NCBI RefSeq assembly: GCF_000150275.1 | Contig: NW_002060973.1 | Span: 33,364-97,363, forward strand | Length of the DNA: 64,000 nucleotides | Source: Trichoplax adhaerens | Taxonomy: Eukaryota; Placozoa; Uniplacotomia; Trichoplacea; Trichoplacidae | Reading direction: 5' to 3' | Shown: one piece after another, positions 46,435 through 60,513 of the stretch | Position numbering within the stretch: position 1 is the first letter of the stretch | Layout of the letters: every line of letters starts with the position of its first letter | Position numbers and translations under genes: made by a program | The notes under the pieces: generated by a model | Told to the model about the DNA's origin: nothing | The model's database searches: none | Seen by the model: only the letters and a program-made list of their open reading frames with translations

Positions 46435-47409
46435 GTAAAAATATAGCAGCAGTAATACAGAACAACAGTTGTTAAAATACACTGTAATACTGCACGATAA
46501 TCGCATACGTGTATACCGTAGCGTATAGACGCGTATATTAGATAGTTTTACTAATAAACATGATTTTAAGGCAATATCAGTTGCGAAATCCTAGTATTAC
46601 TGTGCTTGATTAAATAGCGGCCAAAACATGAATGTTGTCTTAGCTTGTAGATACTGCAAAGTAGTGTCTCAAAAAGATTCACGTAAAATGACAGAATTTG
46701 TGATTGCTCTATTTCATTAAAATTAGACCAATAATTAATCAATTAATCAGAGCATCAATGATTTATTAATGAATGCGTTCAAAAATATGCAATACAGCAC
46801 AATGTGTATTCTGTTCAATGACACGTATGGACGCAGATTGTTGAATACAAAACGATAATTAGCAGAGTTTATTATTATTTTCCGCTGCAAAGTTCAATAA
46901 CTACAATTATACCTACTAATGCACAGATCAGTTCTGCTAACACTCTACAGTTTTGACTAGCAGTTAAGGATCTACTTTTGTAAGATAGATTTGTATAATA
47001 ATAGACGCTTAAACTTGATAGTGAACCGGATCAATATTGTAGCCTAGTGATGTTTCTTATCGTGTAGTTGAATTAGAATCTTTTAGATGATTTAATATAC
47101 TGTAATACACGAAGGAGTATTGTACCTACTCTTTCTTGGTACCAATGGTCTATTTTTCCCATTTTTTATTACCGATATATGATTTTGTGTATGATAATGT
47201 TAACTTATTGACTAAATGAACTATTTCTTGTTTTGGATAATAAATTGGTCATAAATTTGTTTAAATTATTTTGAGGCATCTCGATCAGAATGATATGAAA
47301 GTTATCTCTACCATAAAAATACGTAAATCATTAAAATTTACTGCCAGCCGCAATATTTTAAGTCATTGGCAACGCGGTGCATCATTGCGCTTAGAAGCTT
47401 ACTCGTATC

Positions 47410-47661
47410 ATGAAAACTGCAGCTGTACTGTATATTTGTTCGTTAATTTTACCATGTCTCTCAGATATTTTCGCTGAAAGGGATATCATCACTGGTGATG
47501 ACTTTTCGTGGTGTACTATTGCGCTTATAAATTTATTATTAATACTGCATGATGGGCTTTACTTGAAGAAAAGTAATACTAAAGTTTCAGTAAACTATCC
47601 GTTAACTTTGGTAAGATTTCAGCCATTCTCAGCGATGGGTAATGTGCAAGAAAGCGAATGA
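47410..47661 (+). CDS. Hypothetical 83-aa ORF with signal-peptide-like start
   Basis: An ATG-to-TGA frame starting MKTAAVLYICSLILPCLSDIFA resembles a signal peptide, followed by about 60 residues without Cys pattern or repeats. No family recognised, no splice continuation needed. It ends about 95 bp before pentamer array E. It could be a short secreted peptide gene or a chance frame. Confidence 0.2.
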   Translation: MKTAAVLYICSLILPCLSDIFAERDIITGDDFSWCTIALINLLLILHDGLYLKKSNTKVSVNYPLTLVRFQPFSAMGNVQESE

Positions 47662-47756
47662 GGAGACTGTTGTGCCAAAGAGCGTCAGGGGCGGGAAATA
47701 TCACGTAACGGAAATCGCACGTAGCAAACCATTATGACAGGAATGAAGTGATAACT

Positions 47757-47812
47757 ACAGTATACAGTACACGTACTGTACTCGGTGTACAGTATACTGT
47801 ACTGTAGTGCAT
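47757..47812. repeat. TACTG/CAGTA array E (orphan)
   Basis: A short palindrome-rich cluster of GTACTGTAC and TACAGTATACTGTAC type units. Unlike arrays A-D, no recognisable gene starts next to it on either strand. Confidence 0.8.
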
Positions 47813-47862
47813 ACGCGCAAATACTTGCCCTGTTACTGTAATGAATCAGCAGCGTCAAAAGC

Positions 47863-48905
47863 TATGGTGTCTTCTACTTGGATTTTTCTGGCCTTCTTAG
47901 CGAAATTTCTTAGAGTAATCCACCTTCTACATCAAGTATAAAGCGACGGATAATCACTACTGTCACTATTAAGATATTTTTACTACACTTGTATTTTTAC
48001 AGGCTTTTATGTTAGGAAATTTTCGAAATGTACCATTCTCCACCACCTGTATCAGGCCAAAAGCCCGTAAAAGGCGTTCGGTAAAACATTGTCTTGACGA
48101 TAAAGAAGTGTTTCACCACGCTTGGAATTTTCATCTTCCTGGCTTTCATAGCAGAAATTTAGATCAATATGTGTTCGTCATTCTTTTACGCTTATCGGCT
48201 TTCTATGTCAAGCAAAGAGCTCGTAAACTGTCTAGCATAACATGCATTGCTTTCGCCGTACAGTTACTTTCACTTCCATGATGAAAGCATTTTGTCATTC
48301 GAACCGATACTCATCCCACCTCGTACTTTCACTTGGATTTTGGACAGCCTCTAAGGAAAATTAAATTAGTCAACTTTCGACGTCCACAAACAAAGGGCCT
48401 TCATAAAGCTGCTGGCAATTGATCTTACCGTAGAGGTATTTTTTTTTCCTCACTCGAATTCTTCATAGGCTGTAATGGTGGAAATTTGGATCTAAATATC
48501 CGAAATTCTTGAAGCTAATCAACTTTCTACATCAAGCAAGAGAGCTCAGAAAGCGACCCACAAACGTACTTCTCTCAGCTTCGCACTATAGAATTTTTTT
48601 GTCACCTTTTCTAATGAAAGCAATATGTCAGCTATGTCGATATTCATTGCACCTCTGACTTCCGCTTGGATTTCTCACAGCCTTTCATAAAGCGGCCTGC
48701 GGTCAGCCAGGCCTATGGAGTCACGCCTGGCAGAATTCAAGCCATGAAAGTGTAGGGACTGTACCTTTATGGTGAAGTATACTCTTTGCCAGGTGTAGCG
48801 ATACCCGTCAATAATAAAATGTGCTTTTCATTGCGCCTCTGGTTTCAATTGGATATTTCACAGGCATTAACAGTGGGAAATTTTTCAAGCTAATCAATTT
48901 GCTAC
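47863..48905. repeat. Diverged repeat family, about five to six partial copies
   Basis: A motif series (ACTTGGATTTTTCACAGCCTTCATAGCGGAAATT-like, then AAGCTAATCAACTTTCTACATCAAGCAAAGAGCTC-like) recurs, partly truncated, near 47870-47950, 48115-48230, 48316-48385, 48450-48560, 48651-48700 and 48833-48905. Copies are all on the same strand and too diverged to give exact ends. No transposase frame accompanies them. Confidence 0.6.
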
Positions 48906-50966
48906 TATGCTACTATGCGGACTGGACCGGAAAAGAGCTAATTACTGTAGATTATATATATCGTCATGAGTATCGATTTCGCTCAATCGTAGATTGATAG
49001 CAGTCAATAAAATGCTGTTTTGCACGAATGACAGCACTTAATTCAAAGGAACGATTGCATGCAGTATTTCAGGAAGCAACTCCTTTCACTTGTTCTTGCT
49101 TTGGCGTGATAAAGCAAGGATCATGACTAGTCACGTAATGATATAGCATCATCAGCAAAATAGGTATGCATACGCAAGTAAATACAGACTTCTTATATTG
49201 GAGTGGGCATAAAGTTATCGTTTTACAGTTTCATTTAATTTGTACTAATATTTTTGCTAGGAAGGTTTATGAAAAAAGAAGTGACAACGCAACCATTTTT
49301 TTTCGCGGTTGAAATTAAAGTGTCTATCTATACAAGAATTAGGAATGCACATACAACGCACCATTGAGACCACATTACGAAATCGTTATGTTTCAGTAGG
49401 AAAAGAGGACAAGGTACAGTACCATGGCTTAAGGTTAAGTAAGTAGAAATTCATACCTGTATAATCAGACAGTAACTGCTAATGAAGGAACAATACGTAC
49501 ATAAGAGTAATAACATCCCTTTCGCTGTAGCATTTTAGCGATTGGCGGTTGTATAGTACATGACTTAAAAATTCTTCGTAGAAAGCAACATTCATCGCAA
49601 TATCATAAGATTTCTCCCGTAATATTGTATATAGTTGCAAATCTAGTGACATCAAATTAGTGTAAAAATCTCATTGCACCCCATGTTAGTAAGAACGTTC
49701 CATCGTAGTCAAAGTGATAGCATAATCAGTAACACAACAAGACAAAAAATGAAGAAAGGTTTGGATGGAGATTATCCTAACCCTAATCTACGACCTTGTT
49801 GCATTATTTACTTGAAATGAATGATGACTACGGTTAAATTAGAATTTTAATGCAGGCGACGTGTGTCATTTTATTACGAACTGGGTCAGTAATCAGTTAA
49901 CTTGCTGATCACTACTCTATTATTAAGATATCACCTTCAAGTCAATTCGACCTAGAAATGGAATTGGATATTTCCGGTGATTATCGCGCTTATTTCTACT
50001 GAATAAACCATTCGCTTCAGTTAAAGAATCCAACGATTACCTTGAATCAACAATACTGATCACATTGCAATTACATTAAGATGGTTCATTTTATTGGTTG
50101 GATAATCATAATTAACTAATCAGATATGACTATTTAGATCATGACGTATATTGACTTAACGGAATGGTTATAATCCACAGTTGAACACCATTCATTTCAT
50201 TGATTTCGCAGCCGTAACTAGGAAATCATCGATTTAAAACGTGATAACTTGAATTAATGACTTATCAGTGCAATCTACGAAAAACTGGATACTTTAAGAT
50301 TTTACAGTGAGATATAAAGCTTATAGTGCATGCCATGTCTTCAAATGGCTATGCATCCGTAACTTATGAAAAGACAAGGCACAATTACAGCACTTTGATT
50401 ATGTTTACTTCTGAACCAATGTGTTCTACAGTAGTATAGCTTAAAATAACTCCTAATTTAGGCTTTTCATTCTAGTATCAAATAGTAGTTGTTTAAATTT
50501 GCTAGTAAAAATTGAGTACAATACTTTATGATTGATAAACGTTAGCGAACTTTGGTATATGGTATAACTAAGCCAGAATAGAATTTAATTTATTCAACTA
50601 CAACAGTCAGATTGGATCTACAAATGCAGATTAGTAGTGCTTGTTATCTTAAATGTTGATTAACGACATTTATATCCATGAACTACGCAAGTATTGACTC
50701 ATATGTTAGTACGCACGCAAGCTTACAGTTTGCTGATTTAAACTGAACTGCCTGCAAATAGATAAGAGTTGTACCCATAAATTATAGCCCTGAATACACT
50801 GATAAGTATTTCTGGAACTATCAAATCTTACTGTGCGATCTTGACTATCATATTACAATTGTACAATGTTAACGAAGAGAAATAAAAATATAAAGCATTC
50901 ATCAACAAATAAGTACACTGCAGTCATTAACCTTTTACCATCGAACCTTAAAATATAAATTAAGAC

Positions 50967-53900
50967 TTACGCGATGTTAATGTTATAACGTTTGCTTTCT
51001 ATATCGCTATCGTTAAAGCAGTTATTGTTTTTATTGTTATTATTATTATTATTATTTTTTTCTTTTTCCAAACTATCGGAACAATAAACTATAGCAGTAT
51101 TGCCTGAGCATGTGTAAAATACAGAATTTTCCATCTTGTTGACATTTTTCATGGCTACGTTGGTTAACTTTGCCTTAGTACTTGATTCGTTCCTCTTAAT
51201 TGTGATCGTATAACCAGCTGAATCTTGTGTTTTATCCTTGGAATTTCTTGATTCATTGGTAGTGGTCTGTCGTTGTTTGTAATTCATGACAGCGATGGCG
51301 ATAATAAGAATGATCAGAGAACATACGCAAGTGACCACAACAATAAACCAGGGCTGGTTATAAAATTGGATGGAAGCCTTTGTCACTTTTATGGATGTCG
51401 TTTGAATGGATAGAGTACTACTGGCTTTACTGTTCGCTTTGGGGCCTTTAGTTATTAATTGTACATCGTAAAGAGTATTGGACGATAAATTGGTTAATTC
51501 GATCTGGCGACTTTTAGCCGGAATGTTATCGTCGTAAATATCAAATTTAGATGAAATGGATTCTTTATATTCTAGAATAAACCCCATTACATCAGATTCC
51601 TGTACCTGCCACGCTATTAGTGCTGTATGTTGTGATATATTAACAACTTCTAGGTTAAATGGCGAGGAAGGAATGATTGATCGAGTCACAGCTATGACCG
51701 AAATTGGTACACCCCCACCGTTTTTGTTACTTGCTGCAACTGTAAATCTGTATTTACCATCAATGAAAGGTCTTGATAGCAATAGAGAGGTTAAGTTACC
51801 ATCATGAATGTGTATTTGCCATTCATCGGTACGATGTACTGCTAATCCATACGATATAGTATAACTGGTAACGAAGCTGTCTACGACAATTGGAGGTTGC
51901 CAAGTAAGTTGAATTGTACCAATATTGATCTCTTTCGCTTGTAATTGTTGGACTGGCCCTAAAGGCAGCACATTGAATGATAAATTGCTTGTTTTAATTA
52001 AAATAAAACTATAATCAAGTATGTTTGATACAAGATCGGTAATTATTGTGTAACTATGATTATTTTACCTGGAACAGGATCGGAAAGAATCAGAGAAGAT
52101 TGCAAATATGTTTTGCTATCGCCACCTTCATTGAATGCATTAATTTGGTAATTATAACTCTTACCAGCATCTAAGTTTTCCAATAATATAGTGCTCCGAT
52201 GATACAGAGTTTTAGTTGTCCTGTTTATAGCGTCATCGTGATCTATTAATTCCACCTATGTTTGCGACGAAAAAGTAATATAGAACAGAGTTACAATCTA
52301 ATTTCCGTCGTAATTTAATCTACTTCTATTTCTTAGGTAACAGTGATAATCTTACCGTCAAAGTGTGATCACATAAATTGATAACTCAGTATTTCTTAGA
52401 TTGACTGAGACTGGCATTAAGATACAGTATTGGCTAATATTTTACAGTAGGAGGCTTACATAATTGTTATAATGGTCAGATCGCAATGCATCATAGTTTT
52501 ACTTACTCTGTAACCAATAACGCTGTTACTTAATGTTTGACTGTGATTACTTTCAGAAAAAAAAGACCAAGTTAAAACGACAGCACTGTAAGAGATAACA
52601 TAAACCGATACATTTTTAACTATTCCATGAGGTGGCTGGTTTCCGAAACGAACTGTGAGATTTTGATGAGGGTCGACAGTTATACCAACATTGTTGTAGG
52701 AGAAGACGCGTATAACATAGTGCTTGTCTGGTTGTAATCCAGTTACGATAGTATGGTTAATACTGAAATCTGGCAAGGAAATATTTCGCCGTTGAAATAA
52801 ACCTCCGAATGCACTTCTTTCACTTAATATAATGCGATAGCCGAAACCCGGTGCGAAGTGAAACAATCTAGGAACTGATTTCCACCATACCTCAATTCCA
52901 TTTATTTCTTGAGCATATCTTGCTCTCACACTTAATGGAGGATAGCCTGGCGCTTCAAAGTACGTATTATTAATATACAGATATGCAGGTCTACTAGAGC
53001 CTAGTTTATTGACTGCGATAACTGCAACGCGGTAAATATTGAAGGGATAAACTGCAACCATAGCTGATGCTTGCCAAACGGGAATATTATCTTTCAGTAA
53101 GTGATAATGATGTGAATTAGTAGCAACCAATAACTTATAATATAGCAGCGGGCTATTGTTCGCCCTGCCAGGGCGCCATGTTATCATGACTGATTTCTTA
53201 TTACCTATTAAGTTATATTGCGTTTCAACTGGTGGTAATGGTGGTCCTTGGATAATAACTTTCCCATCAGCTTTAGCAAATTTGCGTGTACTGCCAGTTG
53301 GTACAAATGAAATAACCACACAATTATAAGTATTGCTGTCATTGATGGATGCTTCTTGAATGACTAACTTGCTGCTAGTTTCTTTATAAGCCGAAATTTG
53401 GACTGCTCCACTATTTTGTAATTCTTCCCTATCGTTATTTTTATACCAATGAACACTTGTAGCCAAACGACGATCTTTATTTATTAAACATGTTAAAGTA
53501 ATCGTACTACCGATCGGAGCCTGAATTACTGGTGGTACTACGTTGGCGGTAGTTTCTCGGCACACATTAATCATGACACCTCGACTTTGGGTCTTACCAT
53601 AAACATTACTAGCAGCGCATTTATATAATCCTTCATCAGTGGTTTTTAATGAATGAATAGTAAATCCAAATCCTTTGACATATGTTATATGATCATTGAC
53701 ATCTATATTTACGTAGCGATTATTTTTAATTAATTGCGCTCTGGCTTCTGGAATTCCTTCAGCTACACAATCGATGGAAACGGAATCTCCAATTAACGCT
53801 ATAACTTCTTCACTGGGTACCTTAATTAGAGTTGGTGGACAACCGTGGACATTCAGGTAGGCATTACTTACAATATTGCCAATACTATTCATAGCTATAC

Positions 53901-55134
53901 AAGTATACATATTTGCATCTTCGATAATAGCGTTGTGGACGGTTAGATTACCGTTATTTGTAATGGTATATTTGCTACCATTATGGATGCGCTGCGCATT
54001 ATGGTACCACAAGTAAATAATATTATCGCCGTCAGCAACGCACTGAAATGTAACGTTGTGAGTAAAGCATGCTTCAGCATTTTTGAGTGGTATCTTCCAT
54101 TTTGGCTGTCGAATAACGTTAATATCACATTCTGAGAAATTATGACTATCAATTGAAAAAGCATAGCAGGAGTATGTACCACGAAGATTCGGTTGTATAT
54201 CTTTTATTACCAATTCTCGCAAATGATTTTGTATCGCAATCGCAGGATGTGTAGTCAAAATTTGATCATTATATAACCACATGATCTTTGGCAATGGCTT
54301 ACCATAAGCCATACATTCTAACTTGATATTACTGCCAGCTAAGACGGTAGAATCATGTAAAGATTTAACGATGGCAGTTGGTACTCGTAGTAGAGACGGT
54401 TGTTGCGTGAAATTCAGTCGTTGCCACTGCCCGTAAACGTTGATATTAACAAAGCTGTCATTAGATACAAGGTAAAATGTTTGTGTGACGATACAACGAT
54501 AAACTCCAGCGTCTTTTGATTCAGTAAAACTAAAATATAAATTGCCATTAGATTTGGATATAAAAATTCGCTCATTTACTATCACTGGATGTTGTTGCTG
54601 TTTGCCTTGATTAGTTACCTCAGACTGACGTACCCATGTAATATTGACAATTGGCGGTATAATTTTAGTTGATGGTAAATTGCAGTTCAGCATGACACCG
54701 GACCCTAACCTTCGGATGGTATCAGGGAGATTATGAGGAATGGGTACCCTGTTGCCCACATCGACAGTAGCCAACCGACTAACGCTAGTCCCCCATTGAT
54801 TAGTAGCAAAACACTGATATTGACCATGATCTCTTCTCGTGGCTGCTAGTATTGTTAAGCTACCATCTATTAATTTTATTCGACTACTGGACGTTATTTC
54901 GAAACCATTATGTCTCCATCTGTAGCTGATTAAGTCATAACTTCTAGCGCGACATTTTAAGTAGAGAGGTAATCCGATCACAGCAGCTCTACGATCGACA
55001 TAATCCATTGGCTGTAATTCGAATTCTGGTAGTTGAATTCCCCCTTGATGAAGATGAGCACGGTCACTAACAATTAAAATAAAATAAGTTGAAAAATATA
55101 GTAATGTTGTAGATGCAACTATCGCCTTCATCAT
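50967..55134 (-). CDS. L1CAM-family adhesion receptor 2 (6 Ig + 5 FN3), 3 exons, 1268 aa
   Basis: Type I adhesion receptor paralogous to the one at 24615-28806. Exons: 55134-52507, 52255-52069, 51958-50967; phases 0 and 1 as in receptor 1. The signal peptide is MMKAIVAST plus a hydrophobic core. Six Ig domains are seen by Cys pairs (e.g. HGQYQCFATN, DAGVYRC, EGLYKCAASN). Five FN3 domains follow, FN2 again carrying APGFGYRI. The single TM follows PWFIVVVTCVCSLIILIIA, whose PWFI entry is shared with receptor 3. The tail contains AGYTITIKR, matching FGYVVTIKG of receptor 1. It ends with a poly-Asn stretch encoded by an ATT microsatellite near 51028-51062. No FIGxY ankyrin motif is visible. N-linked glycosylation sequons are frequent. 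Confidence 0.9.
51028..51062. repeat. ATT/AAT microsatellite encoding poly-Asn
   Basis: A run of ATT triplets (AAT in the coding strand), followed by T-rich sequence, gives eight consecutive Asn plus three more after a Lys in the cytoplasmic tail of receptor 2. Length polymorphism is likely. Confidence 0.8.
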
Positions 55135-55830
55135 TTTCTCAATTATTCAGGGCCCAAAAGTTTTCGAGATATTTTCTTCTAGCCAATCGATTTACTTATC
55201 GTAACTTAAGCCAAAAGTACAAACCCTAGGAAGAAGACTCAATATTTAATACTGGTTGGAGCAAGGATAGAAAAAAGTTACATAAAATTATTATCAATCT
55301 TTAGGTAAATAGGTCGCTCTAAGTTCGCACCAGGTTAATGCTGACTTGTAAAAATTACGACCTTTCTACTTATCGCTAGGCTACTGTTCGCAACAAATAT
55401 TCTAAATCTCTACTTTAAGTAGTTTATGATTAATCATAAAGTCATCATTTTATCGACGAGGATTTGATATTCTCTTAGTGGAACTACATTTATCTCATGA
55501 ATTTGTAACCTTTAGTGTGCAATATTTTAGCGATTATACAAATACGTACATAGTCGGAGTTTTTAAAAAATTAACTTACTTGCTAAACAGTATGATAAAA
55601 TGTCTACCACCGTGCCTTTACCAATAATATAATAACGTCATACAGGGCGAAATGTTAAGATGATGGGAATATTGGCAAGGAAACAAGTAAAATAGTGAAG
55701 GCGGCTAAGAAAAAATCTGAATGATCTTGTAAAATATTGAAAAATTTCAGATTAAATTTTCAACAAGCATCTAAATAGATTTCATATCATCATATTGTAG
55801 CTTCAAATACGATCATTTTTTACAGGTTAG

Positions 55831-57940
55831 TCACCAATAGGAAATGTCCACGACTTATTCAGGATTTGTATCGAAGGCAACGGTAAGTATTTGTATTATT
55901 GTTAAGATGTAGAGTAAGATATTCACTTTCTCCGAAAAGCTAAAAAAGGACGACAGTTTGAAGCAATACCTTGCTACAGCGATCAATGTGTTAACGCATC
56001 ATTCGCATTGACCTGTGTACTCTGCTACATAAATAAATTTTCCATCACAGGGACCAATACTGCAAAACAAAAACCGCATGGTGTCGTCATTCTATTCGAT
56101 CCGACCAGCATTTTTCTTGAAAGTTCTCGACCAATGAATACCGTTGGTTTGTACATCCTTCCTACAGGTAAGTGGCCACCAAGGAAGAGTAAACATCGGT
56201 AAACATGCATGCTATAAAGACTAAAATACTTAGCAAGCTATACTAATTTAATCAAAAACTTCAGTATTGTGACGATATCGATAAGATTTAGTAATTCAAT
56301 TTCTGAGTAGTGCATAATTTATGCGAACGCTGTTCATTAATTAATTATTCTAACTTACTTTTTTCCGGAATCGAATCCTAATGCACTCAGTATCTTGTAA
56401 TGTATGATAATATTTTACTATTGCATACTTTAGCTGTGAGTAGACGATATTATGGTGGGTAGCATTAAAATTTGACGGTTAAATTTCTGAAATGCAATAT
56501 GTTACACGCGCCTTCTACAGAATATTTCGTAGTAATGTGCAAGACTGCTCGAAGCATATTTGTATCTTTATGGGAATATTACTTCACTCGAGATAGAAGT
56601 TAAGATATCATTATCTTAACCAAGTTTAATGATAGGCTACCGCATGCTGAATGTATAGCAATTTGCATTTGGTCAATTTTTGTTATGTTGACTACATGAT
56701 CACAAGGAATGATTGCAACACAATTTGAATTTAATCCACTTCTAGACACGTTCCTGAGTTTTTTCTCCTTATTTCTCGGCGACCCGTAATTGCAGTTCCC
56801 CGATTTAAAAAAAAAGGGTATTGTTCTGCTGTATGTATGGTATGGTATATTTAGTACCTACTGAAGAGATATTAACACAAAAATAAGTCCATACCTTAGT
56901 ATCAAGGTACAATCCGATGAATGTTTAATATCAAAACTATAGTAATTTATTCATGTTTTAAATCACTTAGTTGCCCGCATGTACACGCTATAGATTATGG
57001 TTATGTACTTGCATTCCATATGTATCTAAATTAAATTACAATTTAACTAGCGTAAACATCGAAAATTTATGCTTAACTTAATTATACATCGGATAGTCAT
57101 GCTTTTGGTAATTGCCAATATGACAATGATAGAATGTTTATATTAAATTTAGTAATCTACTATAGACATAATACTGCTGGGCTTTAGTTTTATATGTACC
57201 TTAATTATTGCCAAAGCTGTTTTCTATTAATATAACTCACTCTATCAAATTAGTATCAGCCGTAGTTTTAGCCAATAATTGCTTTCTTATAAATCTTTTA
57301 TGACACAGCGGATATAAGTGAAGGCATAGCGGCTAAAGATTTCCCTGCTATTTATGCTTTTGCATGCAAATACTGTCAGAAGTGCAATACGTATGAAAAA
57401 TTAATACCACCGAAAGGTTTGTAACATCGTGTTACTAGGGATCTTAAGGTGGCTATCTACAGTACCTTAAAACCCGTACATACGAATGTGTAGTTTTATA
57501 GAAAACGATAGGATACAAATTGAGATGACACAAAGGTAGACTTTTGAGACAGGTGATTGAGCAGCCATAAGGATTCTTTAGTTTACATAATGCAATTCTC
57601 ATGTGTATTGACTTTGTAAAGAAAGTAATTTCTACAAATTTTCGTTTTAAGCTCGTAAGCTAACACGCTAGGCAAAAGGAATTCGTTGTTTCAATCCGAA
57701 TTGTACAAATGAACACATTGTTTATTTGCATGATCATTGCGTACGTAAAATATGAATATAATTATAATTATAACTATTAAAACGACTTTTCCGTCATTAT
57801 TGTTTTGAGAGCTAATTACTTTGCAGGCATTATATTATGTTAATGAAGACGCCTTGTGCTGGATACAAATTTCTGTTAAAAAATTTCTTATTAAGGGTAT
57901 TATTAGGGACAAATTTGTTATTTTTTCAGTACGCCATGTA
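55831..57940 (+). CDS. Probable Cys-rich spliced gene, unrecognised, 5' end missing
   Basis: Exons 55831-55882, 55940-56167 and 57309-57416 join with consistent phases (0/1, 1/1, 1/1) and give a continuous protein. It contains EAIPCYSDQCVNASFALTCVLCYIN, shown here only as the Cys pattern C-x4-C-x8-C-x2-C, then GVVILFDPTSIFLESSRP and FACKYCQKCNTYEKL. Two further candidate exons are weaker: 57449-57490 or so, and 57827-57940, which ends in a TAA after RDKFVIFSVRHV. I found no start exon in 55135-55830. The cysteine clusters suggest a secreted or zinc-binding protein, but I do not recognise the family. It lies divergently next to receptor 2. It could be a decayed gene. Confidence 0.35.
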
Positions 57941-60513
57941 TAACTGCTATAATATATCCACATACCAATGCTACCCTATCTGCTATAATTTTATCTTGCA
58001 TGCTTGTAACATAAGATAAGCGTGTAGGGATGATTTTGACTACGTCGCATACTGAATATAGTCATTTAATCGATCTCGCATTCACGGTTTTATTATTTGA
58101 TACTGTTGTAGGATGGCTTTCATCATGTTGGCAGCCTCGATCTACTCAAGATTAACCTTATTTCAGATTACTAACTCTTAGACCTATGTAATAGACGCTA
58201 ATTTAATTACCGGAAAATATTAAATAATCACAATGACCATCAAATCATACGTAATACATTTCACGTAATACCAAGTTGTGATGTCGTATGACACTACGGT
58301 CTAGACTTCTGTCATTGAACATAAATACAACATAAATATTTCCTTGAGCACTACGATACAGTATTAAGGCTATCATAAAGATTCAATGTAAATATACGGT
58401 GCATATACATATAAGTGTATACGCTATTAAAGAAGAGGGCACATTTTTGACAGTACTTAAGGTGACTCCGTTGATGATCAGCATTTTTTATTTTTCCCTC
58501 TATAGTAACTATCGATCACTTGTACATTTATTGCAACATAGTGATGAAGCTATTGTTAACAAAATTGTCCATTGAATTGCTTTCTGATACCGTATTAAAA
58601 TATTCGTTAATAGTGGCTGTATCAGGAAGGTAACTCCGTTCTATGAAATCCGACTTATTTTTTACTGATAGGTAGCAATCACATAGTGAGCATATAATTG
58701 TCTAAGTACATGATTGAAAGTAACGAAAATATCCTTGTAGCACGTATTCCATATTCCAGACGTATGCTGGACCTGATCAACGTAGTGTTTAAATACAAGA
58801 ATCTAAATGGATAAAAAATGATTTTACAGGAATTGCCATGTAAAGTTATTTTATATTATACCTAGTTGCAGTTTACGCATTACTTAGTTTTCCTAAATTA
58901 AGTAGCATGTAGCCTTTAGTACGATAATTTCTCCACCAAAATTAATGAAGATTTTTTCCCGGAATATCACGTTAGTTATATAATATAGATTGTGAACCAA
59001 ATTTCTTTAAAGATTATCTGAAATTGTCCGACTTAAGACTCAGGTTCTGCACTCGTGTCCGTTGTAGTATATTATTAAAACATTACTTTCCTTTCAAGTG
59101 TCAACTGCTAATTTGAGTGAATCGAGCTTGAAAATTATCATTGTAGTCGCAATAGCTTACCCTATCCACTTATTTTTGGGATATGTAAGTGTATTCGTTG
59201 ATGGATTTACTACGTAGTCGAACATTCGGGTTCAAACTGATGTAGCTATATTGCTCTCGTAACCAAGGCAGGCTCAGTACGGAAAATTTGTTTTCGCAGC
59301 ATATGAAATCGCTTCACACCTAATTGATTCAATTCTAATTTTATATGAAATCAAAACTATGTCAATATGTTGTAAGCCGGAGCGAAAATGTATCTAACAT
59401 AGGAGTGAATGTTACTACTTTATTATTAATGTGGTGTGATTTAATTTGGGCGAATAATGTTATACACGGAAACTTTAAAACTGATGATATTCAAACAGTT
59501 ATTGTTAAAATCCGAATACACGCAATTCGTGAAAGCCTATGAATTTTTCATAACTGTTATAGCACAGAGCAAAAACTGTTAGGTCTTTCAAAAACTATCG
59601 AATATTTTAACATCAGTTATTAGTACCCACGCAAATAACATTAACGTAAGAAAATGATATAATTATAAATTTAAATTATTCCATATTTTGCTTTGTTATA
59701 TATTATAACAGATACGATACTTAGCAAATTTATGTAACTGATGCGTTAGCGAGCGCGACATTTTCATAAATATGTATTACGTAGCATGTGCTAAATATCA
59801 ATAGTTATATAATGAAATCGTAATAGATAAAACCGCTTTCATACACAAAATCAGCGAAGGTTATAAAATGCAATTGTACTATTTGGAATCGTTGCAAAGT
59901 AAATAGTTACTTTTTTTATATGTAAATCCTACCGGAAAAAGTTTCTGTAGATAACTTTATAGCTAGCCTAAATGGCCTACAGTGTTGCAGTTGGTGAATA
60001 ACATAGAAAATGGGGAAGTAATACTTCTCGTATTACTCCTAATTTGGCAAGTCATATAAAGTTAGTAATGTAATAGTATACACATAGGAATAATATTCTG
60101 CTGTCTGCCTTTTGATTATGTAATACGGTATAGCATAAATAAGATTAACATGAGTAATGTACTATTTTATAGTAAATGAAGAAATATTTTACAAAGCCTC
60201 TATAAGAATGCGTAATGCCTTAACTCAATGTTTTGTTGTGGTATTACACAAAATAGTGCATTTAAACATTAACATCGATCATTAACCCTAACGAAATGTC
60301 TTGATATAATCAATAAATTAAGACAATCGTTGTTATCGATCGTTAATGATAAATTACAAAATTGCTGCATTCCTTTAATCGAAGTGAGCATGATATTAAA
60401 TATTCATGTGAAGCGGACATATCATTGTTTATATGTTCCATAATTTCACTTTAAAATTTGTATCATCAGTGAAATAGAAAATCGCTCACTAAGCATAGCT
60501 TTTTATCTCTTTC
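57941..60513. other. AT-rich intergenic region with no supported gene
   Basis: Short frames only (such as 59345-59542, plus), with no motif or splice partner. This is the 3' flank of receptor 3. Confidence 0.45.

Larger units (their letters stand above)
46435..50966. other. Repeat-bearing intergenic region with no supported gene
   Basis: About 4.5 kb between the NACHT-WD40 gene and receptor 2. It contains an orphan pentamer array at 47757-47812 and a dispersed repeat family at 47863-48905. A weak signal-peptide-like ORF lies at 47410-47661. The rest is AT-rich with no recognisable feature. Confidence 0.5.
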
